A stretch of 64,000 nt of DNA. Source: Phormidesmis priestleyi Ana (GTDB lineage: Bacteria; Cyanobacteriota; Cyanobacteriia; Phormidesmidales; Phormidesmidaceae). A program made the position numbers and the translations under genes. The notes under the pieces are model-generated. The model had not been told where the DNA came from. It saw only the letters and a list, made by a program, of their open reading frames with translations, and made no database searches. The DNA lies in assembly GCA_001314865.1 (NCBI GenBank), contig LJZR01000005.1:160162-224161 (forward strand), read 5' to 3'. Shown in pieces: positions 17,358 through 28,394 of the stretch (its first letter is position 1; every line of letters starts with the position of its first letter).

Positions 17358-18644
17358 ATGCCTTTTGAGTCCCCACTTTGTGAGTTCCCGTCTCAGCATC
17401 AATCTCAGATCCGATCAGCTCAGACTCGATCAGCGCTTGAAAAGATTTTTGCTAGGTTCAAAGCCAAGATTCAAACAGGACTGAGAAAAATTTGGTTGGG
17501 CCTACTCATGCTGCTGTTGTTAGGTGTGTTGTTAGGCGGTTGCGCGCTGCCTCAGGTCAGCGCCGAAGATCGGCTATTTTTAGATGTTTCGGTCGAGCTA
17601 GTTGGCAGTACGACCCTACCCAAGCAAAGTTTTGACGGCGAGCCGGTGGGCGGTATTTCGGCCATTACCTACGATATTCCTAACGACCGTCTCTATGCCC
17701 TTTCCGATAACCGCGATCGCCCCCGATTTTACACCCTACAGGCTACGGGGCTTTCTACCCCGGCTCCTAGCCTCACTGTCAACAGTGTCACCTATCTTAA
17801 AGACAACGAGGGCAACCCCTATGCACCGGGCGAGTTCGATCCAGAAGGCATGGTGCTCACGCCCACAGGCACACTCCTAATTTCTAGCGAAGGCTCTGCT
17901 AGGCAACGCATTGCACCCGCCATTGGCGAATATGACCTCACGACCGGTCGGCTACAAAAGGTGCTGCCCCTACCAACACGCTACATTCCTGATAGTGTTC
18001 TTGATAGTGTTCTTGATGCAGCCGCAGCCGAACAAACTCAGGGTGTTCAAGAAAATATGAGCTTTGAATCTCTCACGATTAACGTTTCTTCGGGGACGGG
18101 TGGCGTCTATGAGCCCTACCGCCTGTTTGTGGCGACTGAAGGCCCGCTTCTGCAAGATCTCGACTTTGCGCCCGATATTCCCTATAAAAACCGCTTGCTG
18201 CATTACACTATCGATCCCTACCAAACCAGCATTATTTCTGAACATCTCTATCTAATGGATCTTGCGCCCACTGCCGCTGTGCTGCATGGCCTTTCGGAAA
18301 TCGCGTTGCTTGACCAAGGCGGTCACTTTTTAGGGATAGAGCGCTCCTATGGATTTCAAGGGTTTGCCGTGAAGCTATATCAGCTCGCTTCTGGCGGGGC
18401 GACAGACATTAGTGCGATCGCCTCTCTGAAAGCCGAAAAAACTGACACCAGCGGCATTAGCCCCATTCGCAAACAGCTCGTGCTAGATCTCGCTGAGCTG
18501 CCCTTGCCCCTGCAAAACTATGAGGGCATGGCATTTGGCCCTAGTCAGCCTAACGGCAGCCAAACCCTGCTGATTGTAAGCGACGATAACTTTCTGCTTG
18601 AGCAGGAAACCAGGCTACTTGTTTTTCAGCTGAAGCAGACTTAA
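17358..18644 (+). CDS. Phytase-like esterase-domain lipoprotein
   Basis: 428 residues. A long N-terminus leads into a hydrophobic segment (LLMLLLLGVLLGGC) with a lipobox and lipidation Cys62, so the mature protein is probably membrane-anchored on the periplasmic side. The rest matches the 'esterase-like activity of phytase' family: GGISAITYDIPNDRLYALSD, FDPEGMVL, SSEGSAR, PYKNRLLHY and NYEGMAFGP. Such proteins are predicted beta-propellers, and activity is rarely proven. A tandem 15-bp unit adds SVLDSVLD near residue 215. It stands alone upstream of sqdB. Confidence 0.78.
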   Translation: MPFESPLCEFPSQHQSQIRSAQTRSALEKIFARFKAKIQTGLRKIWLGLLMLLLLGVLLGGCALPQVSAEDRLFLDVSVELVGSTTLPKQSFDGEPVGGISAITYDIPNDRLYALSDNRDRPRFYTLQATGLSTPAPSLTVNSVTYLKDNEGNPYAPGEFDPEGMVLTPTGTLLISSEGSARQRIAPAIGEYDLTTGRLQKVLPLPTRYIPDSVLDSVLDAAAAEQTQGVQENMSFESLTINVSSGTGGVYEPYRLFVATEGPLLQDLDFAPDIPYKNRLLHYTIDPYQTSIISEHLYLMDLAPTAAVLHGLSEIALLDQGGHFLGIERSYGFQGFAVKLYQLASGGATDISAIASLKAEKTDTSGISPIRKQLVLDLAELPLPLQNYEGMAFGPSQPNGSQTLLIVSDDNFLLEQETRLLVFQLKQT

Positions 18645-20112
<1,468 letters not shown>

Positions 20113-20275
20113 GCATCAGGAGTCATATAGTTGATGAATCAACACATGGGCGACTGAGTTCCTATGGGTATGGTCGGCTAGCATTCAGGAGAAATCCATT
20201 TTGCCAGTCGGCCATTTTGCTGGCTAGTTTTTCGGTTACTTTTTTCTTACGCCCCTTCTCTTTTTTCCTGCTGCC

Positions 20276-21421
20276 ATGAGAATCGCAATTTTTACAGAAA
20301 CTTTCCTGCCCAAGGTTGATGGCATCGTCACGCGCCTGAAACATACTGTTGAGCATTTGCAAAACTTTGGAAATGAGGTGTGTGTGTTTTGTCCGGATGG
20401 CGGATTGCGGGAGTATAAAGGCGCAAAAATAGAAGGCGTTTCTGGCTTTCCGCTGCCGCTGTACCCTGAGCTAAAGCTGGCCTTTCCTCGCCCTTCTATG
20501 CGAGAAGCGATTGAATCTTTTAATCCTGATCTCATTCATGTGGTCAATCCGGCGGTGCTAGGGGTGGGCGGCATTTACTACAGTCACTCGCTCAATATTC
20601 CGCTGATTGCTTCGTACCATACGCATTTGCCTAAGTATTTGGAGCATTACAATCTTGGCATGTTAGAAGGTGTGCTTTGGGAGTTGCTCAAGGCCATGCA
20701 CAATAAGGCTGCGATTAACCTTTGCACCTCGACGGCGATGCAGCAGGAGCTGACTGACCATGCGATTGAGCGGGTGTCGGTATGGCAGCGAGGGGTCGAT
20801 ACTGAGACTTTTCGGCCCGATTTGCGCAGCGATGAAATGCGATCGCGTCTCAGTTTGGGCCACACCGATACCCATCCCGACGCTCCTATTTTGATTTATA
20901 TCGGTCGCCTCTCTGCCGAAAAGGAAATTGATCGTATTAAGCCTGTACTCGAATCTATTCCGGGTGCTTGCCTTGCTTTGGTCGGCGACGGCCCTAACCG
21001 CGAAGAACTCGAAAAGCATTTTGCAGGTACGCCTACTCACTTTGTGGGTTACCTCGCTGGAGAAGAATTGGGGGCTGCCTATGCATCAGCCGATGCCTTT
21101 ATTTTCCCCTCGCGGACTGAAACGCTGGGTCTGGTTTTGCTCGAAGCGATGGCGGCGGGCTGCCCTGTGATTGCTGCGCAGGCGGGTGGTATTCCAGATA
21201 TTGTGACTAACGGTGTCAATGGGTTTATGTTTGACCCGACTGACGAGCAGGGCGCGATCGCGGCGACCCAAAAGCTGTTGGGCATGAAGGCCGAACGCGA
21301 ACTGCTCCGGCAAAATGCCAGGGTAGAAGCAGAGCGTTGGGGCTGGGAGGCTTCGACCAAGCAGCTGGAGCAGTTTTATATAAGTGTATTAAACGAAAAG
21401 GAAGTTGCGATCGCAGCTTAG
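20276..21421 (+). CDS. sqdX: Sulfolipid synthase, SQDG glycosyltransferase (GT4)
   Basis: 381 residues of the GT4 family. It starts MRIAIFTETFLPKVDGIVTR, typical of SqdX and of mannosyl-diacylglycerol enzymes. IYIGRLSAEKEI begins the donor-binding half and the E-x7-E motif is in RTETLGLVLLEAMA, with GGIPDIV close by. It transfers sulfoquinovose to diacylglycerol. The position directly after sqdB makes SqdX the best call. The ATG at 20276 fits the family start. Confidence 0.93.
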   Translation: MRIAIFTETFLPKVDGIVTRLKHTVEHLQNFGNEVCVFCPDGGLREYKGAKIEGVSGFPLPLYPELKLAFPRPSMREAIESFNPDLIHVVNPAVLGVGGIYYSHSLNIPLIASYHTHLPKYLEHYNLGMLEGVLWELLKAMHNKAAINLCTSTAMQQELTDHAIERVSVWQRGVDTETFRPDLRSDEMRSRLSLGHTDTHPDAPILIYIGRLSAEKEIDRIKPVLESIPGACLALVGDGPNREELEKHFAGTPTHFVGYLAGEELGAAYASADAFIFPSRTETLGLVLLEAMAAGCPVIAAQAGGIPDIVTNGVNGFMFDPTDEQGAIAATQKLLGMKAERELLRQNARVEAERWGWEASTKQLEQFYISVLNEKEVAIAA

Positions 21422-21898
21422 AAACAGGCAAATAAACAACGTACCACTTTCCCTCTCCATCAGTTCTTCTCTCTAAATTCTCCTCTCTAAATTCTTCTCT
21501 CTAATCTCTTTCTATTGGGGAGATGGAGATAGAGGCAGGGCGGCTTTGCAAGCACTTACTCAAATGACATGGGGTAAGTTCCCTTACGCTGCCAACTTTG
21601 TATAAGCTTGCTCTCCTATACGCTCACATTTTAAGAAAGCCTTTTGTTTTATTAGGCTAGCGCAGCTTATGCTTTTAGCATCGACGCTAGTTTCAACTCT
21701 TTACTTGTGACTCCTTACTCGTGACTCTTTCGCTTCGGCTCTTTAGGGCAGAACAAAGCGTAGAACAGAGTGCAGGGCATGCAACAGAGTGCCGAGTAGA
21801 GAGTAGAGAGTAGAGAGTAGAGAACAGAGTTAACAAGCCCCCTCATACAACTAATAGCGATGTATCTTCCATTTGTAAAAGAGAAAGGACGCCCCCAT
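21422..21898. other. Spacer after sqdX with 9- to 15-bp tandem repeats
   Basis: Contains a run of CTCTCTAAATTCT-type units at about 21468-21505 and three to four copies of GAGTAGAGA at 21794-21826. I see no gene and no convincing terminator. Confidence 0.6.
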
Positions 21899-22834
21899 AT
21901 GGGATTAAAGGCGCTCTCGATAGAGGATTGGATCGAGATAGACGAGCATTTTTGCGAGCAGATGGCTGAAAAGCAGCGGCTGTTAAAACATCGTCATTCT
22001 GACGTATTCGTCAGTCAGGGCGATACTCAGCTGGCCCAACAAGAGAGTTTATCTTTATTGGTCAGTCATTTGTTGCAGTACTTTCCTGAGATCTATCAGC
22101 TTTTTGACAGCCGCCAAGGTATCTACAACAAGCAAACGCAGCAAAGTTGGAAATTTTCAGACTTTGCAGATGCACCGCTAGACCTTGCAGGACAGCTCGT
22201 ACAAGAAGATCTTTGCCTAATGATGCCTGACACTACAGGCTATTGCCTAGCCGCAGCATCTGTGTGCTTTCCACTGCGATGGACACTACGCGAAAAAATC
22301 GGTAAACCTATGAGCCAAATTCATCAGAGCGTTCCCGACTATACTCAAAAGCTTGCCTGCCCGGTTGATAATGTATTTGCCCGACTTCAAGCAGATTTTT
22401 CGGGACTGCGATTTAACTGGAATGTTGTAGATTCTCCTGAATTAAATTTGGCTCAACAAAGATATCAAACGCTGCTTAACGACAACATTACGGCTGATAA
22501 TGCTGGACATACATTATGGCTTAGAGTAGAGCGGCAAACAATTCGTCGCCTGCCGACTAGCGGCGGAATTTTGTTCACTATCCATAGCTATGTGTATCCT
22601 CTCTGGCAGGTGGTAAAGTTGCCTCAAGCTTGTGAGCAGCTTATTCAGGCGATTCACAAGCTAAAGGTAGAGATGCAAACTTACAAAAATTTGCTGCCTT
22701 TTAAGGCGGCTTTACTTGGCTATTTAGAAGCCAGTTTACAAGTAAGTTTAAAGTCTAGTTTTAAAGCCAGTTTAAAAAGTGATTCAAACACATCAGCTAG
22801 CTTGATGCCGACCCCAATTTTTAACAGTCTTTAG
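21899..22834 (+). CDS. Heme-dependent oxidative N-demethylase family protein (DUF3445)
   Basis: 311 residues from the ATG at 21899, which follows a purine-rich ribosome site (GAGAAAGGA) and opens with MGLKALSIEDWIEID, the family start; an ATG 39 bases upstream is also in frame. Family landmarks: LAGQLVQEDLCLM, AASVCFPLRWTLREKIGKP, IHQSVPDYTQKLACPVDNVF, LRVERQTIRRLPTSGGILFT and THSY-like IHSYVYPL. The founding enzyme releases methyl groups from dimethylamine with heme and an electron donor. Here the substrate is unknown. The C-terminal SLQVSLKSSFKASLKSD tail is a repeat expansion. It precedes a transaminase by 327 bases. Confidence 0.82.
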   Translation: MGLKALSIEDWIEIDEHFCEQMAEKQRLLKHRHSDVFVSQGDTQLAQQESLSLLVSHLLQYFPEIYQLFDSRQGIYNKQTQQSWKFSDFADAPLDLAGQLVQEDLCLMMPDTTGYCLAAASVCFPLRWTLREKIGKPMSQIHQSVPDYTQKLACPVDNVFARLQADFSGLRFNWNVVDSPELNLAQQRYQTLLNDNITADNAGHTLWLRVERQTIRRLPTSGGILFTIHSYVYPLWQVVKLPQACEQLIQAIHKLKVEMQTYKNLLPFKAALLGYLEASLQVSLKSSFKASLKSDSNTSASLMPTPIFNSL

Positions 22835-23161
22835 CCAAGACAATTGGCCCTTTTACGGTTAGTTTGCGCCGAGGAATCGACGTTTGAATTCATAACTTTT
22901 AATTCATAAAACAGTGTTCTCATATACACTCAGTGAGCCGTTAAGATTGCTAGGGTATTCGCATCAAGAAGTTTTGCTGTAGTTGTTTTCTTTCTTTCTT
23001 TGAGGTGCTGGCTCTTGATAGACTTTATCCTCGATAGACTTTAGTATTTGATAGACTCTTGTGCAGGCAATGGGCAAACGCTACGGGGGTTTCTTCAGTT
23101 TTGCTTCCTTCGGCCCTTCTCAACTAACTATTTCGACCTCTTCGACTAAGGTTATTAAGCA
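22835..23161. other. 327-bp spacer before the transaminase
   Basis: Holds three spaced copies of GATAGACTTT at about 23017-23062 and a repeated AATTCATAA near 22888-22910. No gene, no clear terminator and no NtcA-type site found. Confidence 0.55.
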
Positions 23162-24595
23162 ATGATCGTAAGATTAGATGAAAAGCAATTAAGCCAAAAA
23201 AACATTGCTTCAACCGACTCAGAGGATGGGGTGGTAGAAGATCTGGCCACTATGGACACTCAGTCACTGTGGCATGCCATGGTGCAGCACAAACCCTTCG
23301 CACAGCAGCCTCCTAAGTGCATGGTCAAGGCCAGCGGCTGCATGGTCACCGATAGCCAAGGCGTAGAATACTTTGACGGTGTTTCTGGCCTGTGGTGTGT
23401 GAATGTAGGCTATGGTCGCCAAGAACTCGCCGAGGTCGCCTATGAGCAAATGCTCAACTTAGCCTACTCGCCTCTCACCATGAGCCATGAGCCCGGTATT
23501 CGGCTGGCCCACAAGCTCACCGAACTGCTCGGCTATGAGGGCAAAGTCTTTTTTTCGACCAGCGGCTCGGAAGCCAACGAAACCGCCTTCAAAATTGCCC
23601 GCCAATACCACGCCCAAACCGCCCCTGTAGGCGCAGGCTCGCGCTACAAATTCATCTCTCGGTATCGCGGCTACCATGGCACGACTATGGGCGCATTGAG
23701 TGCCACTGCCCAAGCCGAGCGGAAGTCAAAGTACGGCCCACTCGTCCCCGGTTTTCTGCATGTGAGCCCCCCCTATGCCTACCGCTTTGACGATGGCCAG
23801 CCTGAAGCCGCCTATACCGCAAGCCTGTTAAGAGAGTTGGAAATGACGATCTGCTACGAAGGCGCAGATTCTATCGCAGGCATTATTGTTGAACCTGTGA
23901 TTTCGGGTGGCGGTGTGATTGTGCCACCTGATGGCTACTTGCAAGGCGTCAGAGAGATTTGCGATCGCACCGGAATCCTCCTAATTTTTGACGAAGTTGT
24001 CAATGGATTTGGTCGCACTGGCAAAATGTTTGGCCACCAGCACTGGGGCGTAGAGCCTGATATTATTACCTTTGCCAAGGGGCTCACCAGTGGCTACATG
24101 CCGCTTTCAGCCACGGTCGTTAAGCAGCATATTTTTGCCGCCTTTTTAGACGAGCCCGGTACTGACAGCCACTTTCGCCATATCAGCACCTACGGCGGCA
24201 CCCCTGTTGGCACGGCTGTGGGCCTGCGCAATATTGAAATTATTGAAAGAGAGAACCTAGTAGACCGTGCTGCTGAGATGGGTGAGTATTTGCAGGGTAA
24301 GCTGCAACCGCTGCTCGACCATCCCAACGTAGGCGATGTAAGAGGAAAAGGGCTGCTTCTGGGGATAGAGCTGGTTGAAGATAAAGTGAGTAAAACGCCT
24401 CTGAATGATGCGGCTGTCGTCTCGTTGGTTAAGCATTGTATCGAACAACAGGTGATGATTGGTCGCAATACCAACACCATTCCAGGCTTCACCAATGTGT
24501 TGATTATTTGTCCGCCGCTAGTCATTACCCGCCCAGAGGCCGATCGCTTGGCAAATACCCTTTATCAAGCAGTATCCGCGCTAACTACTCGTTAA
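23162..24595 (+). CDS. Class III aminotransferase (omega-amino acid / taurine:pyruvate type)
   Basis: 477 residues, PLP-dependent fold type I. GVSGLWCVNVGYGR near the start and STSGSEANETAFKIAR, YRGYHGTTMGALSAT, IFDEVVNGFGRTGK and the Schiff-base Lys in FAKGLTSGYMPLSA fit beta-alanine:pyruvate and taurine:pyruvate transaminases. These convert an omega-amino acid to a semialdehyde. In a window rich in nucleobase catabolism, beta-alanine/malonate semialdehyde is an attractive pair, but taurine or polyamine products are equally possible. The gene is alone on its transcript as far as spacing shows. Confidence 0.85.
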   Translation: MIVRLDEKQLSQKNIASTDSEDGVVEDLATMDTQSLWHAMVQHKPFAQQPPKCMVKASGCMVTDSQGVEYFDGVSGLWCVNVGYGRQELAEVAYEQMLNLAYSPLTMSHEPGIRLAHKLTELLGYEGKVFFSTSGSEANETAFKIARQYHAQTAPVGAGSRYKFISRYRGYHGTTMGALSATAQAERKSKYGPLVPGFLHVSPPYAYRFDDGQPEAAYTASLLRELEMTICYEGADSIAGIIVEPVISGGGVIVPPDGYLQGVREICDRTGILLIFDEVVNGFGRTGKMFGHQHWGVEPDIITFAKGLTSGYMPLSATVVKQHIFAAFLDEPGTDSHFRHISTYGGTPVGTAVGLRNIEIIERENLVDRAAEMGEYLQGKLQPLLDHPNVGDVRGKGLLLGIELVEDKVSKTPLNDAAVVSLVKHCIEQQVMIGRNTNTIPGFTNVLIICPPLVITRPEADRLANTLYQAVSALTTR

Positions 24596-25334
24596 AATCT
24601 CTTGGTTTTTTTATCGCTGATTATGGTGTTAATCAGTCGGTTGTAGGCTGTTGATAAAACCATGGTGAATACTGACAGCTTCGGTATCGTTGCTGCGGAC
24701 GGTATCGCAAATAGTACTGTTAAAACGTCATCCTTTACAGCCTTGCTAGGAAGCGTCCCATCCAGCACAGATTCCATAGCCGACAAATCGCTGAGTTCCA
24801 CATACAAATTGGCCATGACAGAAAAAAGTGACTGGTTTGTTTATTTAAGATCAAGAAATATTGAAAAATAAACACCCATAGAACTAGAACAAAGCAGAAA
24901 ATGCTTACGACAAATAAAGGTTAATGCAGACACGAAAATCTCCGTATGACGACTGGTTCATAAAGGCCTAAAACCGAAGAGTGAAGGTCTCCGCATAAAC
25001 CCCAACTCCATAGCAAAAAGGAGGTTAAAAGGATACCGTAGAATTTGTAAAGAAATCATACGGAAATCCGGAAACCCATTACCCAATGTAGTCAATTTGA
25101 CTCTCTATTAAGTAATAATTACGTATATACACTTGGTGGCGTTCGATAATGCTTGTTTGTAGAACAACTCGGTGAGTCGGCATCATTCACGGCCTTCTGC
25201 ACCTAGGATGCCTATTAAAAGATGGATGCCTATTAAAAGACGCGCCCACCAAATATTGCTCAGTGATATTGGCTAGGTGTCATTACTGAGTGTCATTGCT
25301 AAGTGTTATTACTGAGTGGCGGCTTTATTGGCCA
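24596..25334. other. 739-bp spacer ahead of the haemagglutinin-like gene
   Basis: Two overlapping short frames (plus 24662-24871, 69 residues; minus 24592-24816, 74 residues) have no recognisable family, so I do not call them. Two related stretches (GAAAATCTCCGTAT and GAAGGTCTCCGCAT) lie about 45 bases apart near 24935-24995. Tandem units (GGATGCCTATTAAAAGA; GTGTCATTACTGA) occur at 25207-25320, just before the start codon. Confidence 0.5.
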
Positions 25335-28300
25335 ATGACATTTCTGATAGAACCATTCGCAGAGGCAAAATTGGAATCACGGCTTTACAAACTGGTTGGC
25401 GTTAGCCTAACGGCAGGTGCCTGGATCTCAGGCGGCTGGACAGGTGGCTGGACAGGTGGCTGGACATCAGAGGCCCGAGGCGAAATGGCTCCGCCTGCTA
25501 ACCAAATCACTCCTGATGGTTCCTTGAGTACTTTGGTGAATGGTTCTCAAAGAGAAAGCTGCCTGTCACTCACCTGTACCATTACCGGTGGTACGCTCAA
25601 CAGCACAGGTAGTACGTTGCTGCATAGTTTCAGCCACTTCTCAGTTGGCCCTCAAGCGACGGGTGGCGATGCGTTGCCCGAGGGCTATTTTCAAGCAGAT
25701 GGCGCCTTGTCGTCAGCGATTTTTGTTGATCCTGGTGTCAGGGATATTGTGGTTCGGGTTACGGGTGATTCTGCTTCATGGGTCAATGGGCTTATTGCCA
25801 CAAGTGCAGGCAGTCATGCCAATTTGTTTTTGGTCAATCCCAGCGGTATCCATTTTGGGGCCAACGCTAGGCTTGATCTCGGCGGTGATTTTGTCGGTAG
25901 CACCGCGAGTAAAATCTTGTTTGACAATGGTATTGGGCTGACGACTGGTGAGCCTACACCGGCGGATGCTCAGTTGCTGACTGTCAGTGCTCCCATTGGT
26001 CTGGGCTTTTTAGCCAGCCAGCCCAGCGGCCCGATTACTGTTCAAGGGACTGGCAATCGGCTGGTGTTTGGCTCTCCTAATAACCCTAACGATCAGTTTG
26101 TCAACCGAGTGTTTCAACAGGCGCAATCCATTGATGACTCGCCTATACTCCCGCCGATTTCGGAGCTTGCGGTGCGGCCCATGAGGGCGATCGCTCTCAT
26201 GGGTAATGGCATTAATCTTAGCGGCGGCAATCTAACCGCAGCTGGCGGCCAAATAGAGCTTAGTAGCATCAAATCAGGCACGGCTTTGCTCAACGGTAAT
26301 AGCCCTGTAGACTACAGCAACATCAGTCAATTTGCTGACATTACGCTGACAGGGCGAGCCACCCTAGAAGCCAGCGCTATCAACCCCGGCAGAATTAGGA
26401 TGTATGGCCGAGATATTTCTATTTTAGATAGCTCTGCTGTGCTCTCTGAGGCGCTACCGGCGTTATCGGGTAGCGCATTACGGGCCTCCGGTATCGGCGG
26501 CTTGATAGACATCCAAGCGACCCGAAGGGTGGCGATTCGTGATTTCACCACAACGCCTAGCAGTCCTTTCAATCCCCCTTTTCATACTTATGTTTCTGTC
26601 GATGTTTTGCCTGGCGCTGACGCGGCTGGCGGACTGCTCAACATTCGCAGCTATGAGCTAAACATTGACAAGGGCGGTCAAATTGGAGCCAATGCTTATG
26701 GATTCGGTGATGCGGGTCGGCTGCAAATTACAGTCGGTGACCGGCTGACAATTAATGGGGGGTCTTTTTTAGGGCCGAGTGGGCTGTTTGCAATTACCGG
26801 TAGGCGGGGTAACAACAATAGCGGTCAGATTAACATCAACGCTGGAGAGCTGGTGATGACTGACGGTGGTCAGATTTTAACCAGTAGTTTGAATGAGGGT
26901 GCTGCTGGCAGCATCTTTATTGACGCTGACCGTGTCAGCCTTCAGGGCATCGGGATAACAGAGGTTCCTCCGTCTGATGGCAACATGCAGGCTAATGGCA
27001 GTATGCAGACTAATGGCAGTATGCAGACTAATAGCAGTATGCAGACTAATGGCAGTATGCAGACCGTGAGCAGACCTACCTTGATCCAGTCTGGTATGGG
27101 AGAAAGATCTTTGGGCCAAAGCGGAGACTTGGTGATTAATGCAAGAGAGCTACGAGTGGTCGAAGGGGCCGAAATTGCGACGACCACCTTTGGCAGAGGA
27201 CGAGCTGGCAGCATTCATATTTCAACTGAAGATATTGAAGTGAGCGGGTTTTCAGCCTTAGAAGGGCCTAGTTTGATTGCCACTACCGTTGCGGCTGGGG
27301 CGACCGGAGATGGCGGCGATTTGAGTATTACTAGCGATCGCCTGCGAGTTTTAGGGGGCGGACAAGTGAGAACCGGGACGATAGGCTCAGGCTCATCGGG
27401 CGATTTGCTGGTCAACAGTGGGTCGGTTTTGGTTTCAGGGCGGACAGAGCAGGGGCGCAGCGGCCTACTGGCAGATGCGGTGGGGGGCGTTGGTGCGGGT
27501 GGCAACCTCATTGTAAATGCCGATACGGTTGATATTCTGGACGGGGCGACGCTCAGCGTCAGTAACTTCCCTAGCCAAACCAATTCTCCGATTTTACCGG
27601 GGCAAGGTGCCGCAGGCGACCTGCGGATAACCGCAGGTCGAATTAATCTGCGGGGGCAAAGTGTGCTGAGTGCGGGCACCGCAGCGGGTGACTTAGGCAA
27701 CCTGACGCTCACCACTCCTCTGCTTATGCTCCGCGACAACAGTCAAATCACCACCAATGCTATTCATTCTTCGTCGGGTGGCAATATTGAAATTAACGCC
27801 GACAACGGATTTGTGCTGGCAATTCCTAGTGAGAATAGCGATATTACCGCTAATGCTGTTTTTGGGAATGGCGGGCGCGTTACTATTGCGGCTCAGCAGG
27901 TGCTGGGTTTACGAGTGAGTTCGGCGCTAACGCCGCTAAGCGATATTACGGCCACTTCTGAATTTGGCGTTGCAGGCGAAATTCGGCTGGCGACCTTAAA
28001 TCCTGATTTGCGCAGCGAGTCTACAGATTTGCCTCAGTCTATAGATGTGCCTGACTTGGCTCAAGGCTGTAGTGTTGTGGGTGGCGATAGCGTCAGTCGC
28101 TTTGTTCAATCGGGGCGCGGCGGCATTGGCACCAATCCCTATGATTCTTTAGACAGCCGCGACAGCCTGCCAGATATTTCAATTCCCGATAGCTTAAGCA
28201 TGCCTGAGGGCTCTGATAATCTCATTGAGCTTCTCATTGAGAACCTTAATGAACAGTCGTTTGACGAACGGAGGGGAATTGTAGAAGCTCAGAACTGGAC

Positions 28301-28394
28301 TGTGAATGAGCAAGGAGAGGTAACCTTGCTGGCGGCTCGTCCCCAAATGGAAAGCGCTCGGTGCTTGAGCTGGCAGTCGGGGTTGAGCAGATGA
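25335..28394 (+). CDS. Filamentous haemagglutinin-like exoprotein (two-partner secretion, TpsA)
   Basis: 1019 residues from the ATG at 25335; a GTG 45 bases upstream is in frame. A probable signal segment (LYKLVGVSLTAGAWISGG) is followed by the TPS domain: LLHSFSHFSV, FVDPGVRDIVVRVTG, NLFLVNPSGIHFG and LGGDFVGSTAS. The rest is beta-helix-like with many Asn/Gly/Ser-rich repeats (for example DLSITSDRLRVLGGGQVRTG). Two repeat expansions are visible: GGWTGGWTGGWT at the signal-peptide end and four copies of SMQTNG near residue 550. It should be secreted through a TpsB pore, but no TpsB gene is in the window. Stop and next start overlap (ATGA). Confidence 0.85.
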   Translation: MTFLIEPFAEAKLESRLYKLVGVSLTAGAWISGGWTGGWTGGWTSEARGEMAPPANQITPDGSLSTLVNGSQRESCLSLTCTITGGTLNSTGSTLLHSFSHFSVGPQATGGDALPEGYFQADGALSSAIFVDPGVRDIVVRVTGDSASWVNGLIATSAGSHANLFLVNPSGIHFGANARLDLGGDFVGSTASKILFDNGIGLTTGEPTPADAQLLTVSAPIGLGFLASQPSGPITVQGTGNRLVFGSPNNPNDQFVNRVFQQAQSIDDSPILPPISELAVRPMRAIALMGNGINLSGGNLTAAGGQIELSSIKSGTALLNGNSPVDYSNISQFADITLTGRATLEASAINPGRIRMYGRDISILDSSAVLSEALPALSGSALRASGIGGLIDIQATRRVAIRDFTTTPSSPFNPPFHTYVSVDVLPGADAAGGLLNIRSYELNIDKGGQIGANAYGFGDAGRLQITVGDRLTINGGSFLGPSGLFAITGRRGNNNSGQININAGELVMTDGGQILTSSLNEGAAGSIFIDADRVSLQGIGITEVPPSDGNMQANGSMQTNGSMQTNSSMQTNGSMQTVSRPTLIQSGMGERSLGQSGDLVINARELRVVEGAEIATTTFGRGRAGSIHISTEDIEVSGFSALEGPSLIATTVAAGATGDGGDLSITSDRLRVLGGGQVRTGTIGSGSSGDLLVNSGSVLVSGRTEQGRSGLLADAVGGVGAGGNLIVNADTVDILDGATLSVSNFPSQTNSPILPGQGAAGDLRITAGRINLRGQSVLSAGTAAGDLGNLTLTTPLLMLRDNSQITTNAIHSSSGGNIEINADNGFVLAIPSENSDITANAVFGNGGRVTIAAQQVLGLRVSSALTPLSDITATSEFGVAGEIRLATLNPDLRSESTDLPQSIDVPDLAQGCSVVGGDSVSRFVQSGRGGIGTNPYDSLDSRDSLPDISIPDSLSMPEGSDNLIELLIENLNEQSFDERRGIVEAQNWTVNEQGEVTLLAARPQMESARCLSWQSGLSR

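Noticed and set aside
24592..24871. Two overlapping short frames on opposite strands after the transaminase
   Set aside because: No recognisable family, no clear ribosome sites, and they overlap each other; cannot decide that either is real.
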